Of a stretch of 64,000 nt of DNA, positions 25,998-34,620 are shown one piece after another. Source of the stretch: Bacteroidota bacterium (GTDB lineage Bacteria > Bacteroidota > Ignavibacteria > Kapaibacteriales > Kapaibacteriaceae); contig JAFDZT010000002.1 in the NCBI GenBank assembly GCA_018266735.1, positions 78,309 through 142,308 on the forward strand. The letters are read 5' to 3'. The translations under genes and the position numbers were made by a program. Positions within the stretch are counted from its first letter, which is position 1. Every line of letters starts with the position of its first letter. The notes under the pieces were generated by a model that saw nothing but the letters and a program-made list of their open reading frames with translations, made no database searches and was not told where the DNA came from.

Positions 25998-27713
25998 ATG
26001 AAACGCACCACTCTTTTCCTCGTTGTCACCTTCGCCCTTTGTGGCATGACCGTGCTCCATGCGCAGAGTCCGTTCGAACGCGCAAAGGCCTATGTGAACG
26101 AGAAGGACTTCGCCGCCGCGCGCGACCTCATCCGTCAGGCCGTGGAGAAGGCACCGAGCGATGTGAACGTCCTTGCCGTTGCCACACAGGTCTACCTTGA
26201 GCTCGACATCCACGACACCGCCTTGGTCTATGCCACGCGGCTGTATGAGGAGGACAAGAACGTTCCGGCGTACGCGCGTATGTATGCCGTGGCTTTGATG
26301 GAGATGGGGAAGAACCTCGAAGCAGCCGATGCACTTCGCAAGAGCATTCGCAAGAACGACGAGCTTGCATCAAGCAATCTGCTGGTGGACGCTCTCATTG
26401 CTCTTGACTCGATCCAAGCCGCCGAGCTCGTTGCCACGACGGCCAAGAACAAACACGAGAACGATGCCCTCGCCTACGTCACCCTTGGCAATCTGTACTT
26501 CAAGTACGGCAAGCAGCCGGTGTACGATCTGGCACGACAGAATTATCAGACGGCCGTTCGATTGGACAGTACGTTGCTTGATGCCCATATCAAGCTTGCA
26601 CAGTGTTACTGGAAGCTGGCGAATCGTGAATCGGATCAGGACCTCGCCAACGAATTGTTCAAGCGGTGTTTGTTGGAGTGGGGCACTGTGTCGCGCCTCG
26701 ATCCCAAGAATGCACAGTCGTTCTTCGAGCAGGGCAAGATCTACTACCTCTCGGCTCGGTATGCCGATGCGACCAAGACCCTTGTGAAGTATCGCGAGCT
26801 CCGTCCGGTCGGCACCGGGAATCCATTGGCATCGTGGTATCTGGGCAATAGCTACTACGAGCAACGTCAGTGCGACAGTGCACAACGACATCTCGAAGAT
26901 GCGGCCGCACAGATCGATTCCGTACGCGGCAAGGCGTCGTTGCAAATGGCGCGATGCAACTTCTTCGCCAAGAACTTCAAACGCTCGGCAGATCTCTATA
27001 AGACCATTGCCGGATCGAACTCCATGGAACCACTGGATGTCTGGTACTATGGTGCCGCTCTTGTGGTATCGGGTGATACGGCAACGGCCATCACGGTGAT
27101 GAACGATGCTGCCGCCAAGGACCCCAAGCAATGCGGCTTCATGTTCCGCTATGGATTGCTCTTGATGGGCAAGGGCAAGACGAAGGCCTCTACGGACATC
27201 TTCCGTCAACGCCTGGCCAACTGTAAGGACTCCAACGACGCGCGTATCCACGCCTTCATCGGGAACAACTTCTTCGCCGACAGTTTGGTGGATTCTGCCT
27301 TGGCCGAGTATCAACTGGCCTTGCAGCTCGCCCCGAACAATGGCTACTTCATGACCCGGGTCGCCGAGACCTACTCCATCAAGGGCGACGACGCCAAGGC
27401 CCGCGAGCTCTATCTGCAGGCCATCACCATCGGTCAGGCGCCAACGGCCACGGCCGACGATAAGCGCACGGCCACGGCGGCCATGATGAAGCTCAATGCA
27501 CAGGACCTCAAGACGAAGAAGTGGGCAGATATCAAGGAACGCTGTCAGAAGGGGCTGGAACTCGACCCCAAGAGCGTGGGCCTGACCCTCTATCTGGCCA
27601 TTTCCCATCAGGGACTGGGGGAGATGGACTCGGCCAAGAAGACCTACAAGAAGGTGCTCGAACTCGACCCCTCGAACGCCACGGCCAAAGAGAATCTCAA
27701 GGCCATTCCCTAA
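25998..27713 (+). CDS. Secreted TPR-repeat protein
   Basis: 571 residues with a signal peptide (MKRTTLFLVVTFALCGMTVLHAQ, cleavage near 22). The mature part is a chain of tetratricopeptide repeats from about 25 to 570, e.g. AKAYVNEKDFAAARDLIRQA at the start and DSAKKTYKKVLELDPSNATAKENL at the end. It is probably a periplasmic protein-interaction scaffold. It is 6 bp after the PstS-like gene in the same run as ExbB-ExbD-ExbD-TonB. A TPR protein after a PBP-like lipoprotein and the Exb complex suggests a shared envelope function, but that is inferred from position only. Confidence 0.88.
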   Translation: MKRTTLFLVVTFALCGMTVLHAQSPFERAKAYVNEKDFAAARDLIRQAVEKAPSDVNVLAVATQVYLELDIHDTALVYATRLYEEDKNVPAYARMYAVALMEMGKNLEAADALRKSIRKNDELASSNLLVDALIALDSIQAAELVATTAKNKHENDALAYVTLGNLYFKYGKQPVYDLARQNYQTAVRLDSTLLDAHIKLAQCYWKLANRESDQDLANELFKRCLLEWGTVSRLDPKNAQSFFEQGKIYYLSARYADATKTLVKYRELRPVGTGNPLASWYLGNSYYEQRQCDSAQRHLEDAAAQIDSVRGKASLQMARCNFFAKNFKRSADLYKTIAGSNSMEPLDVWYYGAALVVSGDTATAITVMNDAAAKDPKQCGFMFRYGLLLMGKGKTKASTDIFRQRLANCKDSNDARIHAFIGNNFFADSLVDSALAEYQLALQLAPNNGYFMTRVAETYSIKGDDAKARELYLQAITIGQAPTATADDKRTATAAMMKLNAQDLKTKKWADIKERCQKGLELDPKSVGLTLYLAISHQGLGEMDSAKKTYKKVLELDPSNATAKENLKAIP

Positions 27714-27740
27714 GCATTTTGTGGTTTTCCCCACCTTCCG

Positions 27741-27748
27741 TAAGTTTG
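27741..27748 (+). promoter_or_regulatory. -7 promoter box (TAAGTTTG) for the DUF177-rpmF-fab operon
   Basis: Exact TAnnTTTG in the 69-bp gap, 34 nt before the DUF177 ATG. It is immediately preceded by TTCCG, which also precedes the secG box. It would drive the ribosomal-protein/fatty-acid gene cluster. Confidence 0.65.
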
Positions 27749-27782
27749 TAACCTTGTTCTGTGCCTTGGGCTTGGGCCTATC

Positions 27783-28307
27783 ATGATCCACCTCGACATC
27801 CAGGGACTGCACGACGGGGTCCATCTGTTCGACTTCGACGTTCCGGTTTCCGACATCCCGCTGCTGAGTTCGGAATTCATCGGTACGGTTCACGTTGAAG
27901 GACGCATGCAGAAACGCAACCGTCGGTACGACGTGGAATGGACGGCATCAGCCACAGCTCGATTGGTCTGTGACAGGTCCCTCGAAGAATTCGACGAGCA
28001 GATCACAGTGGACGAGATGCAGGAATATGTTGCGGATTCGCAGCAGTTCTATGCGAACATGGACACGGAACGGAACGACGACGGACAAGTGATCCCCATT
28101 CGGGATGACGCAACGGTGATCGATATCACCGACGAAGTTCGCCAGGAGCTCATGGTTCATCTGCCGATGCGCCGCGTTGCTCCGAAGTACAGAGACAAGG
28201 AACTCACGGAGCTCTTTCCTGAACTGGAAGGCCGTGATGCTGAAGCTCCCCAGCCGGACGTGGCACACGACCAATGGGCAGCACTACGAAAACTGAAAGA
28301 CATTTGA
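27783..28307 (+). CDS. DUF177 (YceD-like) protein
   Basis: 174 residues. YceD/DUF177 features include an N-terminal beta-rich domain, VEWTASATARLVCDRSLEEFDEQI (the usual CxRCL motif here lacks one Cys) and an acidic mid-region ending in HLPMRRVAPKYRDKEL. Family members lie next to rpmF across bacteria and have been linked to 23S rRNA maturation in some species. Here rpmF begins 15 bp downstream, which fits. First gene of the cluster. Confidence 0.85.
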   Translation: MIHLDIQGLHDGVHLFDFDVPVSDIPLLSSEFIGTVHVEGRMQKRNRRYDVEWTASATARLVCDRSLEEFDEQITVDEMQEYVADSQQFYANMDTERNDDGQVIPIRDDATVIDITDEVRQELMVHLPMRRVAPKYRDKELTELFPELEGRDAEAPQPDVAHDQWAALRKLKDI

Positions 28308-28322
28308 TCATCGGAGACCGAC

Positions 28323-28499
28323 ATGCCAAATCCAAAACGCCGTCATTCCAAGTCACGCGGTGCCAAGCGCCGGACACACTACAAGGCATCTGTGCCTGCA
28401 TTGTCGTCTTGCCCCAACTGCAGCGCGACAAAGCAACCACACATCGTCTGCCATAGCTGCGGATACTATAACGGTCGCAAGATCCTCTCCGTCGACTGA
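28323..28499 (+). CDS. rpmF: Ribosomal protein bL32
   Basis: 58 residues: MPNPKRRHSK start, then RGAKRRTH and a zinc ribbon formed by C30-x2-C33 and C43-x2-C46 (CPNC and CHSC). This is the normal size and layout of zinc-containing L32. It is a structural protein of the 50S subunit. The order DUF177-rpmF-plsX is conserved in many bacteria. GGAG precedes the ATG by 6 nt, and plsX starts 5 bp after the stop. Confidence 0.98.
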   Translation: MPNPKRRHSKSRGAKRRTHYKASVPALSSCPNCSATKQPHIVCHSCGYYNGRKILSVD

Positions 28500-28504
28500 T
28501 CACT

Positions 28505-29500
28505 ATGCCCGTACGGGTCGTGTTAGATGCAATGGGTGGCGACCATGCTCCTCGGAACGAGATCCTTGGCGCGCTTGCAGCGTGCAAAGAACTCGGCGGG
28601 GAGTTGGAACTCATCCTTGTCGGTCGTCAAAAGGAATTGCAGCCCCTGTTGACGAAAGAGGGAGTGACGAGCGGAGTCCGTATCGTCCATGCACCCGATG
28701 TGGTGACCATGGACGACGAACCCTCCTCGATCATCAAACAACGTCAGAACTCATCGCTCTATGTTGGTCTTGCAATGGTGCGAGACCATCAGGCGGATGC
28801 GTTCGTTTCCGGTGGTAATACCGGCGCCGTGATGGCCACGGCCACGATGTTGTGCGGTCGCATCAAAGGCGTGAGCCGACCTACCATCGGCTCGTTCTTC
28901 CCAACGAAGACCGGACGTCCGACGCTCCTTGTGGACGTTGGCGCCAACGTCGATTCCAAACCAAAGTACCTGGCAGACTATGCCGTGATGGGCGAGGTGT
29001 ACACACGCCTCATGCTCGGCATCGAACGTCCACGTGTGGGCCTGCTCAATGTAGGCGAGGAAGACACGAAGGGGACAGAGGTGGCAAGGGCAGCCCATGA
29101 ACTCATGAAGGCCCTGCCCATCAACTTCGTGGGCAACGTCGAGGGACGCGACATCCTGTCGGGCGAGAACGACGTTGTCGTCTGCGATGGATTCGAAGGT
29201 AACATCGTGCTCAAGTTCGCCGAGAGCATCCTCAGTTTTCTCAAAGAGAAGATCCGTCGGTATGCCGATCGCGGCATCCTGCAAAAACTGGCCGTTGCGG
29301 CCATTGCACCGGTGTTGCGCACAGTGCTGCGCGACATGGATTATCAAGAGTACGGCGGCGTTCCACTGCTTGGTGTGAACGGCGTTGTCATCATCGGTCA
29401 CGGCTCTTCAAGTCCGAAGGCCATTGCCAACATGATCAAGCGTGCCGTTGAAGTGGTTCAACGCGACGTGAATGGTCACATCGAAAGAGCGCTTCAATGA
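28505..29500 (+). CDS. plsX: Phosphate acyltransferase PlsX
   Basis: 331 residues. The start VVLDAMGGDHAPRNE is diagnostic, followed by SGGNTGAVMA, FLPT-type FFPTKTGRPTLLVDVGAN, LNVGEE, EGRDI and DGFEGNI. It converts acyl-ACP to acyl-phosphate, feeding PlsY in phosphatidic acid synthesis, and acts at the cytoplasmic face of the membrane. It overlaps fabH by 4 bp. Confidence 0.97.
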   Translation: MPVRVVLDAMGGDHAPRNEILGALAACKELGGELELILVGRQKELQPLLTKEGVTSGVRIVHAPDVVTMDDEPSSIIKQRQNSSLYVGLAMVRDHQADAFVSGGNTGAVMATATMLCGRIKGVSRPTIGSFFPTKTGRPTLLVDVGANVDSKPKYLADYAVMGEVYTRLMLGIERPRVGLLNVGEEDTKGTEVARAAHELMKALPINFVGNVEGRDILSGENDVVVCDGFEGNIVLKFAESILSFLKEKIRRYADRGILQKLAVAAIAPVLRTVLRDMDYQEYGGVPLLGVNGVVIIGHGSSSPKAIANMIKRAVEVVQRDVNGHIERALQ

Positions 29501-30492
29501 AAGCTGTCATCACGGCCATTGCCCATAATGTTCCGGACAATGTGGTCGACAACCATTGGTTCGAAGACAAGATCGATACGAACGACGAGTGGATCCGAAC
29601 GCGCACCGGGATCGTGGAGCGACATTTCGCGAGCGAGGGCGGCGTCACGGACATCCTCGTTCCCGCCGTCGAGCGCGCGCTGGCACAGCGCGGCATCACG
29701 GCCATGGACCTGGATCTCATCATCCTTTGCACCGTTACTCCCGACCGCATCTTCCCCTCCAGCGCTGCCATCCTGCAACGCAAGATCGGTGCCCTGAACG
29801 CATGGGGCTTTGATCTTGCCGGAGCATGCTCCGGATTTCTGTATGGCCTGGTCACCGGTGCCAAGATGGTCGAATCCGGCTCCGTCAAGCGGGTTCTCGT
29901 CTGCGGCGGCGATAAGATGAGCGCCATCCTCAACATGGAAGACCGAACCACGGCCGTGCTCTTCGGAGACGGTGGCGGTTGCGTGATCCTCGAGGCGGGG
30001 GAGTCGGACGATTATGGCGTGGTCGACAGCATCCTTCGCATGGATGGCAACGGCGAACAGTTCCTCTATCAGAAGGCCGGCGGAAGTTTGAATCCGCCGA
30101 CCATCGAGACCGTGACGAATCGCGAACACTTTGTGTATCAAGAAGGACAGACCGTTTTCAAGTCTGCCGTCAAGGGCATGGCCGACGTGAGCTACGAACT
30201 CATGGAGCGCAACAAACTCACGGCCGACGATGTGGCATGGTTGATCCCGCATCAAGCGAATCTCCGCATCATCGATGCGACGGCAGCGCGCATGGGTCTC
30301 AGCAAAGACAAGGTCATGGTCAACATCGATCGCTACGGGAACACCACTGCCGGCACCATTCCCATTTGTTTGAGCGAACTGTACGCACAAGGAAAGCTGA
30401 ACAAGGGCGACAATCTTGTCCTCGCAAGCTTCGGAGCCGGGTATACCTGGGGTGCTGTGCTTGTTCGTTGGAGTTTGGAGAAGAAGCAATGA
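29497..30492 (+). CDS. fabH: 3-oxoacyl-ACP synthase III
   Basis: 331 residues. The thiolase-fold condensing enzyme triad is visible: catalytic Cys in AGACSGFLYGL (about residue 111), His in WLIPHQANLRI (about 252) and Asn in DRYGNTTAGT (about 282). It starts fatty-acid synthesis by condensing acetyl-CoA (or a branched starter) with malonyl-ACP. It lies between plsX and fabD with 4-bp overlaps on both sides. The starter preference cannot be told from sequence alone. Confidence 0.97.
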   Translation: MKAVITAIAHNVPDNVVDNHWFEDKIDTNDEWIRTRTGIVERHFASEGGVTDILVPAVERALAQRGITAMDLDLIILCTVTPDRIFPSSAAILQRKIGALNAWGFDLAGACSGFLYGLVTGAKMVESGSVKRVLVCGGDKMSAILNMEDRTTAVLFGDGGGCVILEAGESDDYGVVDSILRMDGNGEQFLYQKAGGSLNPPTIETVTNREHFVYQEGQTVFKSAVKGMADVSYELMERNKLTADDVAWLIPHQANLRIIDATAARMGLSKDKVMVNIDRYGNTTAGTIPICLSELYAQGKLNKGDNLVLASFGAGYTWGAVLVRWSLEKKQ

Positions 30493-31412
30493 GAGCACTT
30501 CTGTTTTCAGGTCAAGGCTCGCAGTACGTGGGCATGGCCAAGGACCTTCACGCATCGGTTCCTTCCATTCGCACACTGATCGATCATGCGAACGATGTGC
30601 TCGGCTATGCGTTGAGCGATATCATGTTCAACGGTCCGGAAGAGTCGCTCAAGGAAACGCGCTATACGCAGCCGGCACTTTTTGTGCATGAGGCTGTATT
30701 GGTCGACCACCTTCGTTCTGTCTTGCACATGAACGCCGTTGCGGGTCACTCCCTCGGTGAGTACTCTGCCCTCTATGCGGCCGGTGTCCTCTCGTTCGAC
30801 GACGCCCTCCGCCTCGTCCAACTGCGCGCCCAACTGATGTTCGACGCGGGACTCAAGATCCCCGGTACGATGGCAGCCATCGTGGGCATGGACGATGATG
30901 CCGTTCGCGCGCTCTGCGAAGAGCTCAACGGCGTGGATGGTAATGTGATCGTTGCAGCGAATTTCAATTCGCCAGGTCAGGTCGTCATCTCTGGATCGGC
31001 CGAGTATGTCCGTGCATGTATGCCACGGTTCAAGGAGGCAGGGGCCAAGATCGTGAAAGAACTCCAAGTGAGCGGTGCTTTCCATTCTCCGCTTCTTGCC
31101 GAAGCACAAGCACCATTGGCCGAACAAATGCGCGCAACGTCATTCAACGATGCATCTGTCGACGTGTACACGAACGTGCATGCGCGTGCAGAACGCGACG
31201 GAGCGGCCCTTCGCGAGGCGGCCATTGCACAGCTCACGTCCCCCGTGCAGTGGACGAACACCTTGCTCGCCATGCAAGCGGCCGGCATCACGCACTACAC
31301 CGAGATCGGTCCGGGCAAGGTCCTCCAAGGTCTCGTCAAGCGCACCATCACGGCCACGACCATCGACGGCATCGACACTCTTGCCGATGTTCAAGCACTT
31401 CAATCTGCATAG
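30489..31412 (+). CDS. fabD: Malonyl-CoA-ACP transacylase
   Basis: 307 residues starting MRALLFSGQGSQYVGM. The GHSLGEYSA nucleophile elbow is present (Ser about 89), along with QLRAQLM and the catalytic His in GAFHSPLLAEA. It transfers malonyl from CoA to ACP. The ATG overlaps the fabH stop by 4 bp. The frame is also open well upstream of this ATG, but only the ATG at 30489 gives the family N-terminus. Confidence 0.97.
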   Translation: MRALLFSGQGSQYVGMAKDLHASVPSIRTLIDHANDVLGYALSDIMFNGPEESLKETRYTQPALFVHEAVLVDHLRSVLHMNAVAGHSLGEYSALYAAGVLSFDDALRLVQLRAQLMFDAGLKIPGTMAAIVGMDDDAVRALCEELNGVDGNVIVAANFNSPGQVVISGSAEYVRACMPRFKEAGAKIVKELQVSGAFHSPLLAEAQAPLAEQMRATSFNDASVDVYTNVHARAERDGAALREAAIAQLTSPVQWTNTLLAMQAAGITHYTEIGPGKVLQGLVKRTITATTIDGIDTLADVQALQSA

Positions 31413-31421
31413 GAGCACACC

Positions 31422-32174
31422 ATGGCAGCATTTGATCACACCGGCAAGGTCTTCGTCGTCACGGGCGGCTCCCGCGGCATTGGTGAATCCATCGTTCGCA
31501 CGCTTGCGGCCGAAGGAGCAACTGTCTACAGTACCTACAACGCCAATGCTGAGCGAGCCCAGGCGATCACGGCCGACGTGGCCGAGCGCGGCGGCACGGT
31601 CCACTATCAAAGCGTCGATGTTGCCAACGAGGATGCCGTGAAGGCCTTTGTGGACCATGTGGTCCAACAGGCCGGACGGATCGATGGACTCGTGAACAAT
31701 GCCGGCATCACGCGCGATGGCCTGATCATGCGCATGAGCTCGAAGGACTGGAACGACGTCCTCCAAACGAATCTTACGGGCGTGTTCTATGCATGCCGCG
31801 CCGTGGCACGTCCCATGATGTCGCAGCGCACGGGTCGGATCGTCAACATCGGTAGTATTGTTGGACTTGGCGGCAACGCCGGTCAGGTGAACTACAGCTC
31901 GGCCAAGGCCGGCCTTGTAGGGCTCACACGCTCGCTGGCGCGCGAACTTGCGTCTCGTAACATTTTAGTAAATTGTATTGCTCCGGGCTATGTCGAGACC
32001 GACATGACGGACAAGTTGACAGAAGATCAGAAAAAGGCCTTTTCGGACTCGATCCCTCTCAAACGGTCTGCGACCGCCGAGGAGATCGCAAGTGTCGTTT
32101 CCTTCTTCCTCTCCGATCGGTCATCCTACATCACGGGGCAAGTCCTCAATGTAGATGGCGGATTGGCAATGTGA
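31422..32174 (+). CDS. fabG: 3-oxoacyl-ACP reductase
   Basis: 250 residues, classical short-chain dehydrogenase. The NAD(P)-binding motif TGGSRGIGES is at about 13-22, NNAGITRDGLIMRM is characteristic of FabG, and the catalytic Ser-Tyr-Lys (NIGSIVG and YSSAKAG) is intact. It reduces 3-oxoacyl-ACP with NADPH. AGGAG lies 6 nt before the ATG. It is followed by acpP after 42 bp. Confidence 0.96.
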   Translation: MAAFDHTGKVFVVTGGSRGIGESIVRTLAAEGATVYSTYNANAERAQAITADVAERGGTVHYQSVDVANEDAVKAFVDHVVQQAGRIDGLVNNAGITRDGLIMRMSSKDWNDVLQTNLTGVFYACRAVARPMMSQRTGRIVNIGSIVGLGGNAGQVNYSSAKAGLVGLTRSLARELASRNILVNCIAPGYVETDMTDKLTEDQKKAFSDSIPLKRSATAEEIASVVSFFLSDRSSYITGQVLNVDGGLAM

Positions 32175-32216
32175 TCGATCAGGACATTTCATCATTTTTT
32201 GTTTCGAGGACGTACT

Positions 32217-32456
32217 ATGTCAGCAGTGGCGCAAAAGGTAACAGAGATCATCGTCAACAAGCTTGGCGTTGAAGAATCTCAGATCACGCCGGAAGCTTCC
32301 TTCACGAATGACCTCGGTGCCGACTCGCTCGACACGGTTGAGCTCATCATGGAATTCGAGCGCGCATTCAACATGACCATCGATGATTCGGATGCCGAAA
32401 AGATCCAGACCGTTGGTGACGCCGTATCGTACATCGAGTCCAAGAGCGCTTCTTAA
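32217..32456 (+). CDS. acpP: Acyl carrier protein
   Basis: 79 residues, acidic. The phosphopantetheine site is Ser37 in [10 protein letters not shown], with the usual EFE and FNMTIDD helices after it. It carries the growing acyl chain for the Fab enzymes encoded around it. The ATG at 32217 is preceded by GAGGACGT. An ATG-like extension 18 nt upstream is not the family start. Confidence 0.98.
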   Translation: MSAVAQKVTEIIVNKLGVEESQITPEASFTNDLGADSLDTVELIMEFERAFNMTIDDSDAEKIQTVGDAVSYIESKSAS

Positions 32457-32482
32457 TTCCGTCTCATTACCACCAGGTCTCT

Positions 32483-33742
32483 ATGCCGCGGAATCACGTT
32501 CCACGCATTGTTGTCACCGGCGTCGGCGCCGTTACGCCGATCGGGAATTCAAAGGACGAATTCTGGCAGGGCATGATGGAAGGCCGCAGTGGCGGCGCTC
32601 CGATCACCCGCTTTGACGCGGCGCAGTTTGAAACGCGCTTCGCGGCTGAGGTCAAGAATTACGATCCGTTGTTGGTGATCTCTCGCAAGGAGGTTCAGCG
32701 AATGGACCTCTTTGCGCAGTTCGCAATGTCGGCGGCCGTGATGGCCGTAGAAGACAGCGGCATCGACTTCGAGAAGACCGATCGTGAGCGGGTTGGAGTT
32801 GTCTTCGGCTCGGGCATTGGTGGCATGTGGACGTATCATCATCAGCAACAGAACCTGTATGAGCGCGGTGGTGTACCGGATCGGATCTCTCCGTTCTTCG
32901 TACCCATGCTCATCAGCGATATTGCCGCAGGGCATATCGCCATTCGTTATGGTCTCAAGGGACCGAACTATGCGACGGTGTCGGCCTGTGCCACGTCGTC
33001 GCACTCCATCGGTGATGCCTTCATGCTCTTGCAGCGCGGCAACGCCGAAGTGATCCTTGCCGGTGGTTCTGAAGCCGTGATCTGCCCCATGGGCATTGGC
33101 GGATTCAACGCCATGAAGGCGCTCTCAACGCGCAACGATTCTCCTTCCACGGCAAGCCGTCCGTTCGACAAGGAACGCGATGGATTCGTGATGGGTGAAG
33201 GTGGCGGGATGCTCGTGCTCGAGACCCTTGAGCATGCGATGAACCGTGGTGCCACCATCTATGCCGAGATCTGCGGTATCGGTCTTACCGACGATGCCTT
33301 CCACATCACGCAGCCGGCTCCCGGTGGTGAAGGTGCCGTGCGCTCCATGCGCCTTGCACTGGAAGATGCAGGACTCCAACCAACCGATATCGACTATATC
33401 AATGCACACGGCACGTCGACGCCCTTCAACGACAAGTCGGAATCCGCCGCCATTCGTACGGTCTTCGGTGATCATGCGAACACTCTGAGCGTCAGTTCGA
33501 CGAAGTCGATGACCGGCCATCTTCTTGGTGCTGCCGGTGCTGTCGAGGCCATTGCTACGGTGCTTGCCATCAAGAACAGCATTGCACCTCCCACGATCAA
33601 TTACTCCACACCCGATCCCGACTGCGATCTGGATTATGTGCAGAATGGTCCGAAGCACCGTCCGATCCGTGCCGCGTTGAGCAACACGTTCGGATTCGGT
33701 GGGCATAACGCGACGTTATGCTTCAAAGCTTTCCAAGAGTAA
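32483..33742 (+). CDS. fabF: 3-oxoacyl-ACP synthase II
   Basis: 419 residues. Condensing-enzyme features are VVTGVGAVTPIGNS near the start, the catalytic Cys in SACATSSHSIGDA, and the two His in NAHGTSTPFND and STKSMTGHLLGAAG, ending with SNTFGFGGHNA. It elongates acyl-ACP with malonyl-ACP and helps set chain length. It lies 26 bp after acpP, with rnc starting one base beyond its stop. Confidence 0.97.
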   Translation: MPRNHVPRIVVTGVGAVTPIGNSKDEFWQGMMEGRSGGAPITRFDAAQFETRFAAEVKNYDPLLVISRKEVQRMDLFAQFAMSAAVMAVEDSGIDFEKTDRERVGVVFGSGIGGMWTYHHQQQNLYERGGVPDRISPFFVPMLISDIAAGHIAIRYGLKGPNYATVSACATSSHSIGDAFMLLQRGNAEVILAGGSEAVICPMGIGGFNAMKALSTRNDSPSTASRPFDKERDGFVMGEGGGMLVLETLEHAMNRGATIYAEICGIGLTDDAFHITQPAPGGEGAVRSMRLALEDAGLQPTDIDYINAHGTSTPFNDKSESAAIRTVFGDHANTLSVSSTKSMTGHLLGAAGAVEAIATVLAIKNSIAPPTINYSTPDPDCDLDYVQNGPKHRPIRAALSNTFGFGGHNATLCFKAFQE

Positions 33743-33743
33743 C

Positions 33744-34568
33744 GTGAAAGACATTGTTCGCACCCTGTACGTCAACTTCCTGAAGTTGACCTCTGCGCGT
33801 GGTTCCGTCGATCCGGCGATCACCAAGGAACTCTTTCCAACGGCCGAGATCCTTACACCGGCACGCGTGAAAGATCTTAGTGCGGCGCTTGATCTCGAGA
33901 TCAAGAATCCCGCCTTCTACGAGCAGGCCCTTACACATCGCTCCTACCTGCAGGTGCTGAATTCGCCCGACTATCGGTCGAACGAGCGTCTTGAATTCCT
34001 GGGCGATGCCATCCTTGGTATGGTCACGGCCGAGTACTTGTTCTACAACAATCGACAAGTGCTGGAAGGCGAACTCACGAAGATGCGCTCATGGCTCGTC
34101 AACAAGAAGTCGCTTGCCATCTGCGCACGCACCCTCCACCTTGAGTCCTTCCTCCTTCTCAGCTATTCCGCCAACCAGTCGTTGCAACGTGGCAACGACA
34201 GTATGCTGGCCGATGCACTCGAGGCCATCATTGCCGCCATCTATCTCGATTTGGGATTCGACGAGGTGCGCAAGTTCATTGTGAACTCCATGCTGCCCAT
34301 CATGGTGAACGAGTCGCTGGTGCAGGACACGAACTTCAAGAGCCTGTTGTTGGAAGACGTGCAATCGCGTGGACACGCAGCACCGAAGTACGTCGTCATT
34401 CGCGAAGAAGGACCGGACCACGAAAAGGAATTCACCGTCGAGGTCTACGTCGACTCCACATGTATCGGCGTTGGTACCGGTCGCAACAAGAAGGATGCGG
34501 AACAGAAGGCAGCAAAGGCGGGGATCGATCTGCTCGCGAAGAAGAAAGAGCGACGTCGCCGACAGTAA
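33744..34568 (+). CDS. rnc: Ribonuclease III
   Basis: 274 residues from a GTG start. The nuclease domain has the signature NERLEFLGDAILGMV and the metal-site block DALEAIIAAIYLDLG. The double-stranded-RNA-binding domain (about 200-270) has KSLLLEDVQSRGHAAPKY and GRNKKDAEQKAAKAGID. It processes rRNA precursors and structured RNA. The fabF-rnc order is conserved. The GTG at 33744, just after the fabF stop with AAGAG upstream, is preferred to starts lying inside fabF. Confidence 0.93.
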   Translation: MKDIVRTLYVNFLKLTSARGSVDPAITKELFPTAEILTPARVKDLSAALDLEIKNPAFYEQALTHRSYLQVLNSPDYRSNERLEFLGDAILGMVTAEYLFYNNRQVLEGELTKMRSWLVNKKSLAICARTLHLESFLLLSYSANQSLQRGNDSMLADALEAIIAAIYLDLGFDEVRKFIVNSMLPIMVNESLVQDTNFKSLLLEDVQSRGHAAPKYVVIREEGPDHEKEFTVEVYVDSTCIGVGTGRNKKDAEQKAAKAGIDLLAKKKERRRRQ

Positions 34569-34573
34569 CTTCG
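34566..34573 (+). promoter_or_regulatory. Variant -7 box (TAACTTCG) overlapping the rnc stop
   Basis: TAACTTCG (TTCG instead of TTTG) begins with the TAA stop codon of rnc and lies 47 nt before the next ATG at 34621. Similar TTCG variants precede the HU and secG genes. It is a probable promoter for the envelope protein, less certain than exact matches. Confidence 0.4.
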
Positions 34574-34620
34574 TTCCGACTTCTCCCGTCAAACACGCAG
34601 GACCTCTGACCATCACCTCT

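Noticed and set aside
34369-34620. An 84-codon upstream extension of the envelope protein
   Set aside because: It overlaps the rnc dsRNA-binding domain in another frame and lacks a signal peptide. The ATG at 34621 has one.
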